Shown: positions 45,656 to 55,426, counted from the stretch's first letter. The stretch: 64,000 nt of DNA from Nocardiopsis terrae (GCF_014651695.1 NZ_BMXJ01000005.1:511415-575414), one strand, 5' to 3'. Made by a program: numbers and translations. The notes: generated by a model from the sequence alone, not told the origin.

Positions 45656-47236
45656 GTGAAGCAGCAAGACCGTCCGACCATGTCCCCCGACCGCCCCCTA
45701 CTCACGGTCGCGTTCGCGATGGTCGTCCTACTGGGGCTGGTGTTGTCGGCGGCCAGACCCCCGGGCCTGCTCGAGGACACCGCCGAAGCCCAGAGGACGG
45801 CCGAACGACCCGAGGAGGAGGACGTGCGCCTCCCCGCCACCGGTGAACCCGACGAACTGACCGTCGTGGACCCCGCCGCGCTCCCCGGACTCACCGAGAC
45901 CGAGATCGCCTACGAGGGTGGGGGCGACGTCGCCGTCAGCTACCCGGCGATCCCCAACGCCGAACCCCTGGCGGACTTCCTGGACCGCACCCTGACCGAC
46001 CAGGCGCACGCCTTCGAGGCCGCGAACCCCGGCGCACGCTCATTCGTCGGCGAGTGGGGGCTGACCGCGGCGGAGGGCGGGATCGTGGGGGTCCGGGTGA
46101 CCACCACCGAAACCGACTCCGAGGAGACCCGCGAGGGCCACAGCACCTACTGGTACGAGACCGGAAAGGGCGCGGTCCACGGCTCCAGCCGCCTGCTCGC
46201 CGGACAGCAGGAGCTGGCCGAACTCAACGACCGGGTGCGTGAGGCCGTGTCGGACACCGCCGCCGTACCCGCCGCCCTGCACCCGATCAGCTCCCTGTAC
46301 GACTCCGTGGGGTTCAACCCCGACGGAGACCTGGTGGTGGAGTTCGACTCCGGACAGGTCGCCCCCGCGTCCGAGGGCCGCATCCACGCCGTGATCGACC
46401 GGGACGAGGCCCAGGACCTGCTCTCCGAACTCGGACTGCGCGTGCGCGAGGCCTCGACCACGGGCGTACGCGAGTTCTCGGTGGCCGAGGCCCCCGCGGC
46501 CGACAAGGACGGTTCCGAGGCCACAGCACCCGGTGTACTCCTCCCGCGTGAGGACTCCGTCGACTGCGCCGACCCCGACACCAGGTGCGTGGCACTGACC
46601 TACGACGACGGCCCCGGCGGACGGACCCCCGAACTGCTGGACGCCCTGGCCGAGCACGACGCCCGGGCCACCTTCTTCGTCACCGGGCACCCGGTCATGG
46701 AGAACCCGTGGGTCGTGCGACGCACCTACGCGGAGGGCCACGAGCTGGCCAACCACACACTGAGCCACCCGGACCTGACCAGGATCGGAACCGGCTCGGC
46801 CCGCGCCGACCTGAACACGACCCAGGCCCTGGTGTACCGGGAGACCGGTTACACGATGGACCTGATGCGGCCGCCCTACGGGGCCACCGACGACGGGGTC
46901 GCGGAGCTCACCGAGGAGCTGGGGCTGGCACAGATCCTGTGGAGCGTGGACACCAACGACTGGAAGGACCGCGAGGCGCACGTGGTCCGCAAACGCGCCG
47001 TGAACGGTGCGTCCGAGGGCGCCATCATCCTGATGCACGACATCCACGACACCACCATCGACGCCTCGGTCGACATCATCCGCGAACTGGACGAACGCGG
47101 TTACACCATGGTCACCGTGTCGCAGCTGCTGGGCACTGCCGAGCCCGGCGAGGTCTACGTCGACGGCGTGCCCGAACCCCCCGCGGAGGACGGGGCGGAG
47201 GACGCCGGAGAAGGGGACGCGGGCGACCGGAAGTGA
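45656..47236 (+). CDS. Membrane-anchored polysaccharide deacetylase (copy 1)
   Basis: 526 residues: an N-terminal hydrophobic anchor (LLTVAFAMVVLLGLVLSA), a beta-rich N-terminal domain of about 200 residues that resembles RsiV-type accessory domains, then a NodB (CE4) domain. CE4 motifs: TYDDGPGG (Asp-Asp), HTLSHPDL (metal His pair), MRPPYGATD and VDTNDW, ending in ILMHDIHDTT. Probably deacetylates peptidoglycan outside the cell. GTG 45656 after GGAGAAC is preferred; ATG 45680 is possible. A paralogue follows after a strong palindromic terminator. Confidence 0.9.
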   Translation: MKQQDRPTMSPDRPLLTVAFAMVVLLGLVLSAARPPGLLEDTAEAQRTAERPEEEDVRLPATGEPDELTVVDPAALPGLTETEIAYEGGGDVAVSYPAIPNAEPLADFLDRTLTDQAHAFEAANPGARSFVGEWGLTAAEGGIVGVRVTTTETDSEETREGHSTYWYETGKGAVHGSSRLLAGQQELAELNDRVREAVSDTAAVPAALHPISSLYDSVGFNPDGDLVVEFDSGQVAPASEGRIHAVIDRDEAQDLLSELGLRVREASTTGVREFSVAEAPAADKDGSEATAPGVLLPREDSVDCADPDTRCVALTYDDGPGGRTPELLDALAEHDARATFFVTGHPVMENPWVVRRTYAEGHELANHTLSHPDLTRIGTGSARADLNTTQALVYRETGYTMDLMRPPYGATDDGVAELTEELGLAQILWSVDTNDWKDREAHVVRKRAVNGASEGAIILMHDIHDTTIDASVDIIRELDERGYTMVTVSQLLGTAEPGEVYVDGVPEPPAEDGAEDAGEGDAGDRK

Positions 47237-47258
47237 CCTGAGGGAACACTTCCGACCT

Positions 47259-47288
47259 GGGGCGGTGTCCACATGTGGACACCGCCCC
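47259..47288 (+). terminator. 30-bp perfect palindrome, terminator between paralogous deacetylases
   Basis: GGGGCGGTGTCCACA (47259-47273) is followed immediately by its reverse complement (47274-47288), 22 bp past the first deacetylase stop. This position and stem strength suit an intrinsic terminator; the perfect dyad could alternatively be an operator for the second gene, whose start is 76 bp further on. Confidence 0.65.
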
Positions 47289-47364
47289 GGGGCAGGGGCC
47301 GTTCTCCCCTATGTTGCTCCCAGCAGCCGTGCGAGCACCTCCACAGGGACGAGGGAGTCGGGTT

Positions 47365-48894
47365 TTGTCGTCGAGGAGAGTCCAACCGGACCGAACCGTT
47401 CCCCGAACGCGCGCGGGGGCCCGCCCGCTCCGGCCCGGGACCCTGCTGGTCGTGCTGGCCCTCGCACTGGCCGCCTGTGGAAACCGGAGCGCGGACGGGG
47501 AGGAGCCCGATCGGCTCGCCGTACTGGCGGACGGACCCGGCGGGGGTGTCGGAGAGCGGCGCGGCGACGCCGGGGACTTCACGGACCACCCGCACCAGCC
47601 GGAGGGGGTCCAGGTCAGTGTCGCCCATCCCGAGTTCGAGGATGCCGAGGCGTTCACCGAGGGCCTGGCGGCACGCGTGGACGAGGAGGTCCAGGACTTT
47701 CGCGGAGGCACCCGCGACCCGGTGAGCCTGGACATCGGCTGGGAGCTGGTGGCCGCGGGTGGGGGCGTCCTCGGGGTACGGCTGGTCCGCACCGAGGAGG
47801 ACATGCACGGCCTGCGCGAGGGCTACGCGACGTACTGGTACGACGCCCGCACGGAGGACACGGCCTACTCCACCGAACTGCTGGCCGGGCAGGAGGAGCT
47901 GACCGAGCTCAACGCGATCGCACGCGAGGACCTGGCCGACGACGGGGACGTGGACACCGACAGCCTGTACCCGGTGCTGCGGACCTATGACTCGATCGGC
48001 TTCAACGGCACCGGAGACCTGGTGGTGGAGTTCGACGACGGGCACCTGTCACCGGCCGTCGAGGGGCACGTGCCGGACAGCGCACCCGGACGCAAGACCG
48101 TGGTGGTCGGCCACGAGGAGGCCGCGCCGCTGCTCTCGGATCTGGGAGAGCGGGCCCGGAAGGCCGCCCTGGTGGACGGGGCCGACCTGGCCCTGCCCGG
48201 GGCGGAGGGCGTCGGGCAGGGTTCCGGCGCCGCCCCGCCAGGCACCTTCACCGCGGGCGACCCCGACGTGGACTGCTACGACGGGGAGACCCGGTGCGTT
48301 GCCCTGACCTTCGACGACGGCCCGGTCGAGGCCACGGCGCACCTGCTGGACATCCTCTCCGAGGAAGGGGTGACGGCCTCGTTCTACCTCAACGGCGACC
48401 CGGTCCTGACCCGTCCGGGCGTGCTGCGCCGGGCCTACGCCGAGGGGCACGAGATCGCCAGCCACGGGGACCGGCACGAGCACATGAACAGGATGGACAC
48501 CGACGCCCTTCCCGGTCAGACGGCCGCGGTGAGCGCGATGGTCCGCAGGCAGACCGGGCACACGGTGGAACTGTTCCGGCCGCCCTTCGGCGCCACCGGC
48601 GAAGGGGTGCACGCAGAGGTCGCGGACCAGGGCATGGCCGAGGTTGCGTGGACGGTCGACAGCCAGGACTGGGAGGGGCTGGAACGCGACCAGATCGTGG
48701 AGAACGTCCTCTCCCGGGTCGAGCCGGGGGCCGTGGTACTGATGCACGATCCCCTGGCACCCAGCCTGGCGGCCGTTCCGGAGATCGTCGAGCGGCTGCG
48801 CGAACAGGACTACGTGTTCGTGACGAGCAGCCAGGCGATCGGGGGCCCCGAACCCGGCAACGTCCACCCGCCTGACTGGGACGGCGACTGGTAA
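47365..48894 (+). CDS. Lipoprotein polysaccharide deacetylase (copy 2)
   Basis: 509 residues, same plan as the upstream gene: a lipoprotein signal (GTLLVVLALALAAC lipobox), an RsiV-like domain (about 70-280) and a CE4/NodB domain with TFDDGPVE, SHGDRHEH, FRPPFGATGEG and VDSQDW, ending VLMHDPLAPS. The second metal-binding region differs from copy 1 (HGDRH rather than HTLSH), so substrate or efficiency may differ. TTG start at 47365 with GAGGGAG 8 bases upstream. Probably arose by tandem duplication. Confidence 0.88.
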   Translation: MSSRRVQPDRTVPRTRAGARPLRPGTLLVVLALALAACGNRSADGEEPDRLAVLADGPGGGVGERRGDAGDFTDHPHQPEGVQVSVAHPEFEDAEAFTEGLAARVDEEVQDFRGGTRDPVSLDIGWELVAAGGGVLGVRLVRTEEDMHGLREGYATYWYDARTEDTAYSTELLAGQEELTELNAIAREDLADDGDVDTDSLYPVLRTYDSIGFNGTGDLVVEFDDGHLSPAVEGHVPDSAPGRKTVVVGHEEAAPLLSDLGERARKAALVDGADLALPGAEGVGQGSGAAPPGTFTAGDPDVDCYDGETRCVALTFDDGPVEATAHLLDILSEEGVTASFYLNGDPVLTRPGVLRRAYAEGHEIASHGDRHEHMNRMDTDALPGQTAAVSAMVRRQTGHTVELFRPPFGATGEGVHAEVADQGMAEVAWTVDSQDWEGLERDQIVENVLSRVEPGAVVLMHDPLAPSLAAVPEIVERLREQDYVFVTSSQAIGGPEPGNVHPPDWDGDW

Positions 48895-48946
48895 GGCCAG
48901 GGGGTCGGAAGGGAGACGGCAGAAGACCCGGGCGGCGACCGGAAAG

Positions 48947-48992
48947 CGGCACGGGGGCGAAAGCGGGAGTTCCCACCACCGGCCCCGTGCCG
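48947..48992. terminator. Hairpin between deacetylase and pyrD (convergent)
   Basis: CGGCACGGGG (48947-48956) and CCCCGTGCCG (48983-48992) pair perfectly over 10 bp with a 26-base loop, between converging stops. Confidence 0.6.
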
Positions 48993-49046
48993 TCGCGGAC
49001 CGTCGGGTCCGGGCCAGCGCCTGACCCGTCGATCCGGTTCGGTGCG

Positions 49047-50186
49047 TCAGTCGGACTCGGGGGCTTCCTGGACCACCTTCAGCACCGGGGCCGGGGCGTC
49101 GGAGCCGACGGCCTCCTGGATGGACCGGTACCCGGCGGCGCGGACCAGCCCCGCCAGACCGCGGTGGATGCGCCGGGGCCAGAGCGGACCGCCGTAGATC
49201 AGCCCGGTGTAACCCTGGACCAGGGTCGCACCGGCACGGATACGGGCCCAGGCGTCCTCGGGGGTCTCGATACCGCCGACCGCGACCAGGGTCACCCGGT
49301 CGCCCACCCGGGAGCGCAGACGGCGCAGGACCTGGAGCGAGCGCTCCTTGAGCGGGGCGCCCGACAGCCCCCCGGCGCCGGCCGCCTCGACCTCGGTGCC
49401 GGGGGTGTCCAGCCCGGCACGGGAGATCGTGGTGTTGGTGGCGATGACGCCGTCCAACCCCTCGGCCAGGGCCAGGTCGGCCACGGCGTCGACGTCCTCG
49501 TCCGCCAGGTCCGGGGCGATCTTGACCAGCAGAGGCAGTTCGGGGCGGCCCGCCTCGGCGAGGGCCTCGCGGACCGCGGCGACCAGGGGACGCAACTGTT
49601 CCACGCCCTGGAGGTTGCGCAGTCCGGGGGTGTTGGGCGAGCTGACGTTGATGACCATGTAGTCGGCGTAGGGCGCCAGCCGCAGCGCGCTCAGCGCGTA
49701 GTCGGCGGGTGCCTCGGCCTCGGGTGTCACCTTGGTCTTGCCGATGTTGACGCCGACCACCGGCCCCCGGCGCTGGTGGTGCAGGCGTTCGGCGACCAGT
49801 GCCGACCCCTCGTTGTTGAAACCCATCCGGTTGACGATGGCGCGGTCGGCCACGAGCCGGAACAGGCGCGGTTTGGGGTTGCCCGGCTGCGGGTGGGCGG
49901 TGACGGTGCCCACCTCGACGTAGCCGAAGCCCAGGGCGGCCAGGCCGCACGGGCTCTCGGCGTTCTTGTCGAACCCGGCGGCCATACCCAGCGGCCCGGG
50001 GAACTCCCGGCCCAGGGCGTGGACGGTCAGCTCGGGTTCACGCGGCCCCAGGACCCTGCCCATGGCCTCGGCCACACCGGGAACCGCGGTCACACCGCGC
50101 AGCGCGGCGAAGCTCAGTTTGTGGACCTTCTCCGCGTCCATGTGGCGCAGGACCGAGCTGAAGAGGATCTGGTAGAACACGGTCAT
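49047..50186 (-). CDS. pyrD: Dihydroorotate dehydrogenase (quinone), class 2
   Basis: A 379-residue flavoenzyme of pyrimidine synthesis linked to the quinone pool. The N-terminal helix pair ([20 protein letters not shown]) that binds membrane, NRMGFNNEG, the class 2 catalytic Ser in SSPNTPGLR and [12 protein letters not shown] at the FMN phosphate site are conserved. Its ATG overlaps the PAC2-gene stop (ATGA), so the two are co-translated. Confidence 0.94.
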   Translation of the reverse strand: MTVFYQILFSSVLRHMDAEKVHKLSFAALRGVTAVPGVAEAMGRVLGPREPELTVHALGREFPGPLGMAAGFDKNAESPCGLAALGFGYVEVGTVTAHPQPGNPKPRLFRLVADRAIVNRMGFNNEGSALVAERLHHQRRGPVVGVNIGKTKVTPEAEAPADYALSALRLAPYADYMVINVSSPNTPGLRNLQGVEQLRPLVAAVREALAEAGRPELPLLVKIAPDLADEDVDAVADLALAEGLDGVIATNTTISRAGLDTPGTEVEAAGAGGLSGAPLKERSLQVLRRLRSRVGDRVTLVAVGGIETPEDAWARIRAGATLVQGYTGLIYGGPLWPRRIHRGLAGLVRAAGYRSIQEAVGSDAPAPVLKVVQEAPESD

Positions 50187-51106
50187 CCGTTTCCGTCTCC
50201 CTCGCGTTCCGCGAGGAAGCGTTCGAGTTCCGCGCCGAGCTCCTCGGCGGTGGGCAGCCCCGACCCGTCGTCGGACAGCGGGACGGTCCCGCCGTCCTCG
50301 TCCGAGCGCGAGGACATGATGTCGTCGTACTGGCGTTCCAGGTTGGCGACCACGCGTTGGATCTCCTCGGAGGCCGCGACCTGCTCGGCGATCTCCACGT
50401 CCGTGGCTCCGGCCACCTCCTCCAGGTCCTCGGTGGACACGGCCAGGCCGGTGGCCCCGGCCACGTACTCGGTGGCGGCGATGGCCGCCCGCGGGTACGT
50501 GGACTGGGCGAGGTAGCTGGGTACGTGGATGGCGTAGCCCACGAAGTCGTGGCCCTTCTCCCCCAGTCGGTACTCCAGCAGGGAGACCGCGCTCCCGGGC
50601 ACCTCGACCCGTCCGATCCACGGAGTGTGCCCCGCGACCAGTTCGGGTCGGGTCGCGTGCGGGGTGACCGTGACCGGCCGGGTGTGCGGAACCGCCATGG
50701 GGATGCCGTGGGTACTGATGGACAGCGAGACGGCGAACCGCTCGACCAGTTCCTGGACGGCGGCGATGAAGGCCTCCCACTCCCGGTCGGGCTCCGGGCC
50801 GTGCAGGACCAGGAAGGGGTTCGCCTCCTCGTCGTGCATCCGGTACAGGGCCAGCCTGGGCGGGTTGTACTCGGTCCAGGCGTTCTCGACGAAGGTCATC
50901 GGCGGCCTGCGGGAGCGGTAGTCCACCAGGAGGTCGGTGTCGAAGACCGCGACCTCCTCGGCGGCGAACCGTTCGAACAGCGCCTCGGCCATCTGCTGGC
51001 CGGCGTTTCCGGCGTCGACGAAACCGTCCAGACAGACGAGCATCGCCAGACCGGTGACGTCGTCGAAGCCGGGATGGAGTTCGTACAGGTCTGCGGGGTC
51101 ACGCAC
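50183..51106 (-). CDS. PAC2-family (proteasome-assembly-chaperone-like) protein
   Basis: A 307-residue PAC2-family protein. MLVCLDGFVDAGNAGQQMAE, DYRSRRPPMTF and the STHGIPMAVPHTRPV segment are the familiar blocks; the C-terminal 60 residues are acidic and helical. The family is widespread in actinobacteria that carry proteasomes, but a chaperone role there is unproven. GTG start. Overlaps pyrD by 4 bases. Confidence 0.88.
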   Translation of the reverse strand: MRDPADLYELHPGFDDVTGLAMLVCLDGFVDAGNAGQQMAEALFERFAAEEVAVFDTDLLVDYRSRRPPMTFVENAWTEYNPPRLALYRMHDEEANPFLVLHGPEPDREWEAFIAAVQELVERFAVSLSISTHGIPMAVPHTRPVTVTPHATRPELVAGHTPWIGRVEVPGSAVSLLEYRLGEKGHDFVGYAIHVPSYLAQSTYPRAAIAATEYVAGATGLAVSTEDLEEVAGATDVEIAEQVAASEEIQRVVANLERQYDDIMSSRSDEDGGTVPLSDDGSGLPTAEELGAELERFLAEREGDGNG

Positions 51107-51330
51107 CGGGTTCTCGTCTCCAAAGCTGGTCGGGGCCGCAGGGGGTGCGACACATCCGCTCCGGGTCGCCGGGAGGGTGCCTCATGGCGGTCAACGGGGT
51201 CGCTGTGCCCTGCTTTTCCACAATACCGACCCGGAACGGGTGGGGTCGGACCCCGGCCCCCGGAGGTGAGCACGACCACAACCGGGCCTGTGCCCCTCCC
51301 GGCACGTGCCCGCCGCGGGCCCGGGCCCCG

Positions 51331-51358
51331 CCGGGCCGCGCAACGCCGCGCGGCCCGG
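51331..51358 (-). terminator. Terminator downstream of the ABC-class ATPase
   Basis: CCGGGCCGCGC (51331-51341) and GCGCGGCCCGG (51348-51358) form a perfect 11-bp stem with a 6-base loop, 29 bp past the ATPase stop. Confidence 0.7.
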
Positions 51359-51387
51359 CTCCCGGATCACCGGTCCCCGGCGGTGAT

Positions 51388-53151
51388 TCACCGCTGGCCG
51401 GCCACCCTCAGGGTTCTGAGGCGGTTGAGGACCGCGGCGATCTCGTGGCGGCGCGGCAGGACGTAGTCGCCGCCGAAGTCGTCCCCGAGCAGGGTGACCC
51501 CCTGTTCGGCCAGGGCTTCCTCCAGGGAGTCCAACGCCTCGGCCAGAGTGCGGGTCCCGTCCAGGTGCCGCCCCCGGACCAGGGCGCGCAGGGCCAGCCC
51601 GGCCCCGGTGATCTGGTTCGGGTCGACGAACTGCTCCACCGAGCGCACGTCGACGTCGCTCTCCCCGAAGACCAGGACGTCCATGTCGCGGCGCTTGAGC
51701 TTGCCGCGTCCGCGGTCGGTGCGGTCGTCCACCGACCCGGGGTCGAGGACGCGGGCGCGGGGCAGTGCGAACCGGGCGTCGGTACGCTCGTGCGCCAGTG
51801 CGCGGGCGCGCTCGGTGACGTCGTGCGGGTGGTAGGAGTCCAGCATGATCACCTGGTCGGCGACGTCGAAGTAGTCACCGCTGCCACCCATGACCAGGAC
51901 CGTGGAGACCCGGTGTTCACGGCGCAGGGGGCGCACCAGGTCGATGAACGGCACCAGGGGTTCCCGGTCGCCGTGCACCAGGGCCTGCATGCGCTCGTCG
52001 CGGATCATCAGGTTGGTGGCGGTGGAGTCCTCGTCCACCAGCAGGGTGTGCGATCCGGCCTCCACCGCCTCGCAGATGTTGGCCGCCTGCGAGGTGGAGC
52101 CGGAGGCGTTCTCGGTGCGGAAGTCGCTGGTGTCGGCACCGGTCGGCAGGTTGCGCACGAACGGGCTGACGTCCACCCGTTCCACCCTGCGCCCCTCCTC
52201 GGCGCGGATCTTGACCGCGTCGGCGCGGGTCACCACCAGCTCGCGGCCGTCCCCGGGCACGTGGTCGTACACGCCGCGCTCCAGGGCGTGCAGCAGGGTG
52301 GACTTGCCGTGGAACCCCCCGCCGACGATCAGGGTGATGCCCTCGGGCACGCCCATGCCGGTCACGGTTCCCCGGTGCGGCAGGTCCACGCTGACACGCA
52401 GGCTCTCGGGCGAGGAGAAGGGCACCACCGCCTCACCGCCCATGGGTTCGTCGCTCACCCCGCTGCGCCGGGGCAGGACCGCCCCGTCGGCGACGAAGGC
52501 GACCAGACCGCGGCTGTCGAGGGAATCGCGCAGGGCGACGGTGTCGGCCACACTGTCCGCGAAGGCCTCGGCCTCCTTCTGGTCGATCTCGTCCCAGTCG
52601 AGGTCGTCGACCAGCTCCGGGACGGTGCGGCAGAGCTCGCGCTCGGCGCTGCGGCCGTCGATCCGGCGCCCGTGCCCGGGCAGGTCCAGGCCGATCCGCA
52701 GGTCCAGCGCTCCCTCCTCGGTGACCTGGCAGGAGGACCGGGCGATGACCTCCTGGCCGCCGGTGTCGATCTTGAGCAGGGAGCCCCGCAGCAGTCGGCG
52801 GGCGCGCCGCCCCAGGTGGTCGGCGGTGGCCCGGCGGCGGACCGGGTCGGTGTGGGCACTGGCCGGGATGCCGGCGTCGGGGCGCAGGATCCGGATCCGC
52901 GAGGGCGGAGCGAAGGGGTCGGCCTGGACCCGCTGCACGGTGAGGGTGAAGTCACCGAAGTCCCAGTCGCCCTTGAGGGACTTGTAGCGCCCGTAGGAGG
53001 CGCCGTTCATCTTCAGGAGCTCCTCGGAGAGCCGGGCCTCGTCGCGCACCCCGCGGATGGGTTCGGGTTCGGGCTTGCGGCCACCGCCGCCACGGCCGCC
53101 ACCGCCGCCGTGCCGACGCCCCTGGCCGCCGTTCCCCCGCTGTTGCGCCAT
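51388..53151 (-). CDS. Predicted ATPase of the ABC class (PF09818-like)
   Basis: A 587-residue soluble protein. A Gly/Arg-rich N terminus precedes the conserved SLKGDWDFGDFTLTVQRVQ block; the P-loop is GGGFHGKSTLLHAL near residue 280, followed by SGSTSQAANICEAVEAGS and LLVDEDSTATNLMIRD (Walker B-like). This family (bacterial homologues of trypanosome MRB1590) has no membrane partner and is thought to act on nucleic acid. ATG start. The role is not established. Confidence 0.88.
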   Translation of the reverse strand: MAQQRGNGGQGRRHGGGGGRGGGGRKPEPEPIRGVRDEARLSEELLKMNGASYGRYKSLKGDWDFGDFTLTVQRVQADPFAPPSRIRILRPDAGIPASAHTDPVRRRATADHLGRRARRLLRGSLLKIDTGGQEVIARSSCQVTEEGALDLRIGLDLPGHGRRIDGRSAERELCRTVPELVDDLDWDEIDQKEAEAFADSVADTVALRDSLDSRGLVAFVADGAVLPRRSGVSDEPMGGEAVVPFSSPESLRVSVDLPHRGTVTGMGVPEGITLIVGGGFHGKSTLLHALERGVYDHVPGDGRELVVTRADAVKIRAEEGRRVERVDVSPFVRNLPTGADTSDFRTENASGSTSQAANICEAVEAGSHTLLVDEDSTATNLMIRDERMQALVHGDREPLVPFIDLVRPLRREHRVSTVLVMGGSGDYFDVADQVIMLDSYHPHDVTERARALAHERTDARFALPRARVLDPGSVDDRTDRGRGKLKRRDMDVLVFGESDVDVRSVEQFVDPNQITGAGLALRALVRGRHLDGTRTLAEALDSLEEALAEQGVTLLGDDFGGDYVLPRRHEIAAVLNRLRTLRVAGQR

Positions 53152-53340
53152 CGGTTCCCCCGTATCGCTGAGACGTCACTTCCCGGCCAGGTTAGGACTT
53201 CTGCGAGGTTCTCGCTCCGACCCTGTGGACGACCCGCCCCGTGCCGGACCCGGGCGGGCGCCGCCTCGGGGAGGTCCGTTGCCCTTCCCCCGTCCCGGGG
53301 CTAGGTTGCGCAGAAGCCCTCCCAGACAAGGAGTTCCGCC

Positions 53341-54585
53341 GTGAGCACCGTCCTGTTCGCCCCGGAGACCTTCAACCTCGCCGAGACGACTCGGGCGATC
53401 GAGGTGGCGCGCCGTCTGCGGGACCGGCACGAGTGCGTGTTCGCGGGGTACTCCGAGCGGTACGCGGATCTGGTGGAGGCGGCCGGGTTCGAGTACCGAC
53501 CGCTGAGCCCGGTGCTCACCGGCGAACAGGCCGACCAGGCGATCCGCTTCGACCGGGGGCGCGGTGTCAGCCACCCGTTCACCGCCGGGGTGTTCCGGGC
53601 CCGGGTGGCGAGCGAACGGGAGCTCAACCACCTGCTGCGCCCGGCGGCGACCGTCATCGGCAGCACGCTCAGCCAGTTCGTCTCGGCGCGTGCCGACGGG
53701 ATCCCCCTGGTCTACGTCAAGCCGTTCGCGTACTCGTGGCCGCACCTGCGCCAGACCCGTGCGGTGCCGGTGCTCGGCGGGCGCGGCCGCCTCGCCCGTA
53801 CCGTCAACGGCGGGGCCGCGTACCTGCTGCGCGAGGCGGCCCGGTACACCACCGCCAAACCGGGAGGGTGGACCCGGGTGGCCCGGGAGAACGGGGTGCG
53901 GTTGCCCCGCCGCACCGTCGAGGCCCTGGACGGGGACCTCAACCTCGTCGCGTCCCTGCGGTTCCGCCCCTACCTGTTGCCCCCGAACTACCGCTGGGTC
54001 GGCCCCGTGTACGCGCACCTGGGCGAGGAGGTACCCGCCGAGGTTGAAGCGCTGGTCGGGAGGGCCGGCAGGGAGAGGCGACCGGTGGTGTACTTCGCCA
54101 TGGGCAGTTCCGCCGACCGGGAGATCGTGCTCGGAATCCTGCGGGAGCTGTCCCGCCTCCCGGTGACCGTCCTGGCACCGGTCGCCCGCTACCTGCGGCC
54201 CGGGGACCGCGCCGGGCTCGGGCCGCACGTGCACGTGTTCGACCTGCTCCCCGCGCACCTCCTCGGCGACCTGATCGACGCCTCCGTCATCCACGGCGGG
54301 GAGGGCACCGTGCAGACCGCTGCTGCCTCGGGCAAGCCGTTCGTGGGAATCGGACTGCAGATGGAGCAGCGCTGGAACGTCGACGAGTGCGTGCGGTTCG
54401 GCAACGCGGTGGGGCTCACCCCCCGGCAGGCCCGGGGCGAGCCGCTGCGCAGGGCCTTCGAGTCCGTGCTGCACGACCCGGACCTGCGCACCCGCGCCCG
54501 TGAGCTGCGCCGACACCTGGCCGGGACGGACGGGGCCCGGGCCGCCGCCGACCACATCCACGCCCTGATCGGAGAGCGTTCGTGA
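53341..54585 (+). CDS. UGT/MGT-type glycosyltransferase
   Basis: A 414-residue GT1-like enzyme (two Rossmann halves). N terminus VLFAPETFNLAETTRAIEVA, C-terminal donor site FAMGSSADREIVLGILREL and the diphosphate-binding HGGEGTVQTAAASGKPFVGI. Likely transfers a sugar to a lipid or small molecule; acceptor unknown. GTG start. Its stop overlaps the GTG of a broken downstream gene (GTGA), implying it once had an operon partner. Confidence 0.87.
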   Translation: MSTVLFAPETFNLAETTRAIEVARRLRDRHECVFAGYSERYADLVEAAGFEYRPLSPVLTGEQADQAIRFDRGRGVSHPFTAGVFRARVASERELNHLLRPAATVIGSTLSQFVSARADGIPLVYVKPFAYSWPHLRQTRAVPVLGGRGRLARTVNGGAAYLLREAARYTTAKPGGWTRVARENGVRLPRRTVEALDGDLNLVASLRFRPYLLPPNYRWVGPVYAHLGEEVPAEVEALVGRAGRERRPVVYFAMGSSADREIVLGILRELSRLPVTVLAPVARYLRPGDRAGLGPHVHVFDLLPAHLLGDLIDASVIHGGEGTVQTAAASGKPFVGIGLQMEQRWNVDECVRFGNAVGLTPRQARGEPLRRAFESVLHDPDLRTRARELRRHLAGTDGARAAADHIHALIGERS

Positions 54586-54871
54586 ACACCCCCGGCTGGA
54601 ACCGGTCCTGAACCTCCCCGACGGCGCGTTCCTGCCGCTGTCTGGCGACCTCGCCCCCGCCGAACCGGACGCCTTCCTCCGCACGTGGAGCCGGTACGGC
54701 GGGGTGGAGACGCCTCGGGAGCTCCTCGGGAAGGAGGCGGCCCCGGTGCCCGGCGGCCTGCGCGCGGCCGTCCCCGGCGGGGCCGTCGTGGACCCGGGCT
54801 GCTGGACCGGACCGCCTGAACCGGGATCCGCGCGGTCCTCGTACGCAGCCGGTTCCATCGTGCCCGGGGGA
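54582..54871 (+). pseudogene. Frameshifted remnant of a gene coupled to the glycosyltransferase
   Basis: A GTG at 54582 overlaps the glycosyltransferase stop, but its frame meets TGA after nine codons. From about 54596 a different frame (+1 shift) reads on with almost every third position G or C (LPDGAFLPLSGDLAPAEPDA, then AFLRTWSRYGGVETPRELLG) until it runs into the convergent TetR gene. This pattern suggests a degraded, truncated coding sequence. The family is not recognised. Confidence 0.5.
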
Positions 54872-55426
54872 TCAGTGCTGTGGGGGCTCGGGGAGCACGT
54901 CGGTGAGGATCGCCTCGAACTCGTCGGCGCTCGGCTTGGTCTCGCCGAGCAGGGTGTGCAGCAGGACACCGTCGATCACCGCGGTCACGACGCGCGCCCG
55001 GACGGGGTCGTCGGTGTAGCAGTGCGCGAACGCCCCCACGGCGGCGAGCCAGGCGTCCGTGGACTCGCGCAGGTGGGGGCGGCGTGCGGCGAGCAGGAAG
55101 AGTTCGTACTCGGCGAGCAGGCGGCCCGGTTCGGCCGCGACCCTGGCCAGGAGTTCGGCGAGGTCGCGCCGGCGGTCGCCGCCGGCGGACAGGCGGCGCA
55201 TCCGTTCGGAGTCCTCGTCCATGACGCTGGTCAGGGCGGCGGCCAGGAGGTCCCCCAGCCCGGTGAAGTAGTAGGTGGTGGCGGACGTGGGCAGCCCCGC
55301 CTCCTGGGAGACGGTGCGATGGCTGACCCCTGCCACCCCGTCGCGCTCGATGACGCGCAGGGTGGCCTCGATCAGTGCCCTGCGGCGCAGTTCGCCCTTG
55401 GCGCGGCGCCCGTCCGTCTGTTTCAG
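54872..55426 (-). CDS. TetR-family repressor
   Basis: A 184-residue TetR regulator: LRRRALIEATLRVIERDGVA, helix-turn-helix VSHRTVSQEAGLPTSATTYY, and a TetR_C-type ligand domain. No ATG, GTG or TTG fits the N terminus; a CTG at 55424-55426 has GGAGG 7 bases upstream and overlaps the MFS stop as CTGA, so translation probably begins there by coupling. It presumably represses the MFS exporter through the palindrome at 56720-56743. Confidence 0.85.
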   Translation of the reverse strand: MKQTDGRRAKGELRRRALIEATLRVIERDGVAGVSHRTVSQEAGLPTSATTYYFTGLGDLLAAALTSVMDEDSERMRRLSAGGDRRRDLAELLARVAAEPGRLLAEYELFLLAARRPHLRESTDAWLAAVGAFAHCYTDDPVRARVVTAVIDGVLLHTLLGETKPSADEFEAILTDVLPEPPQH

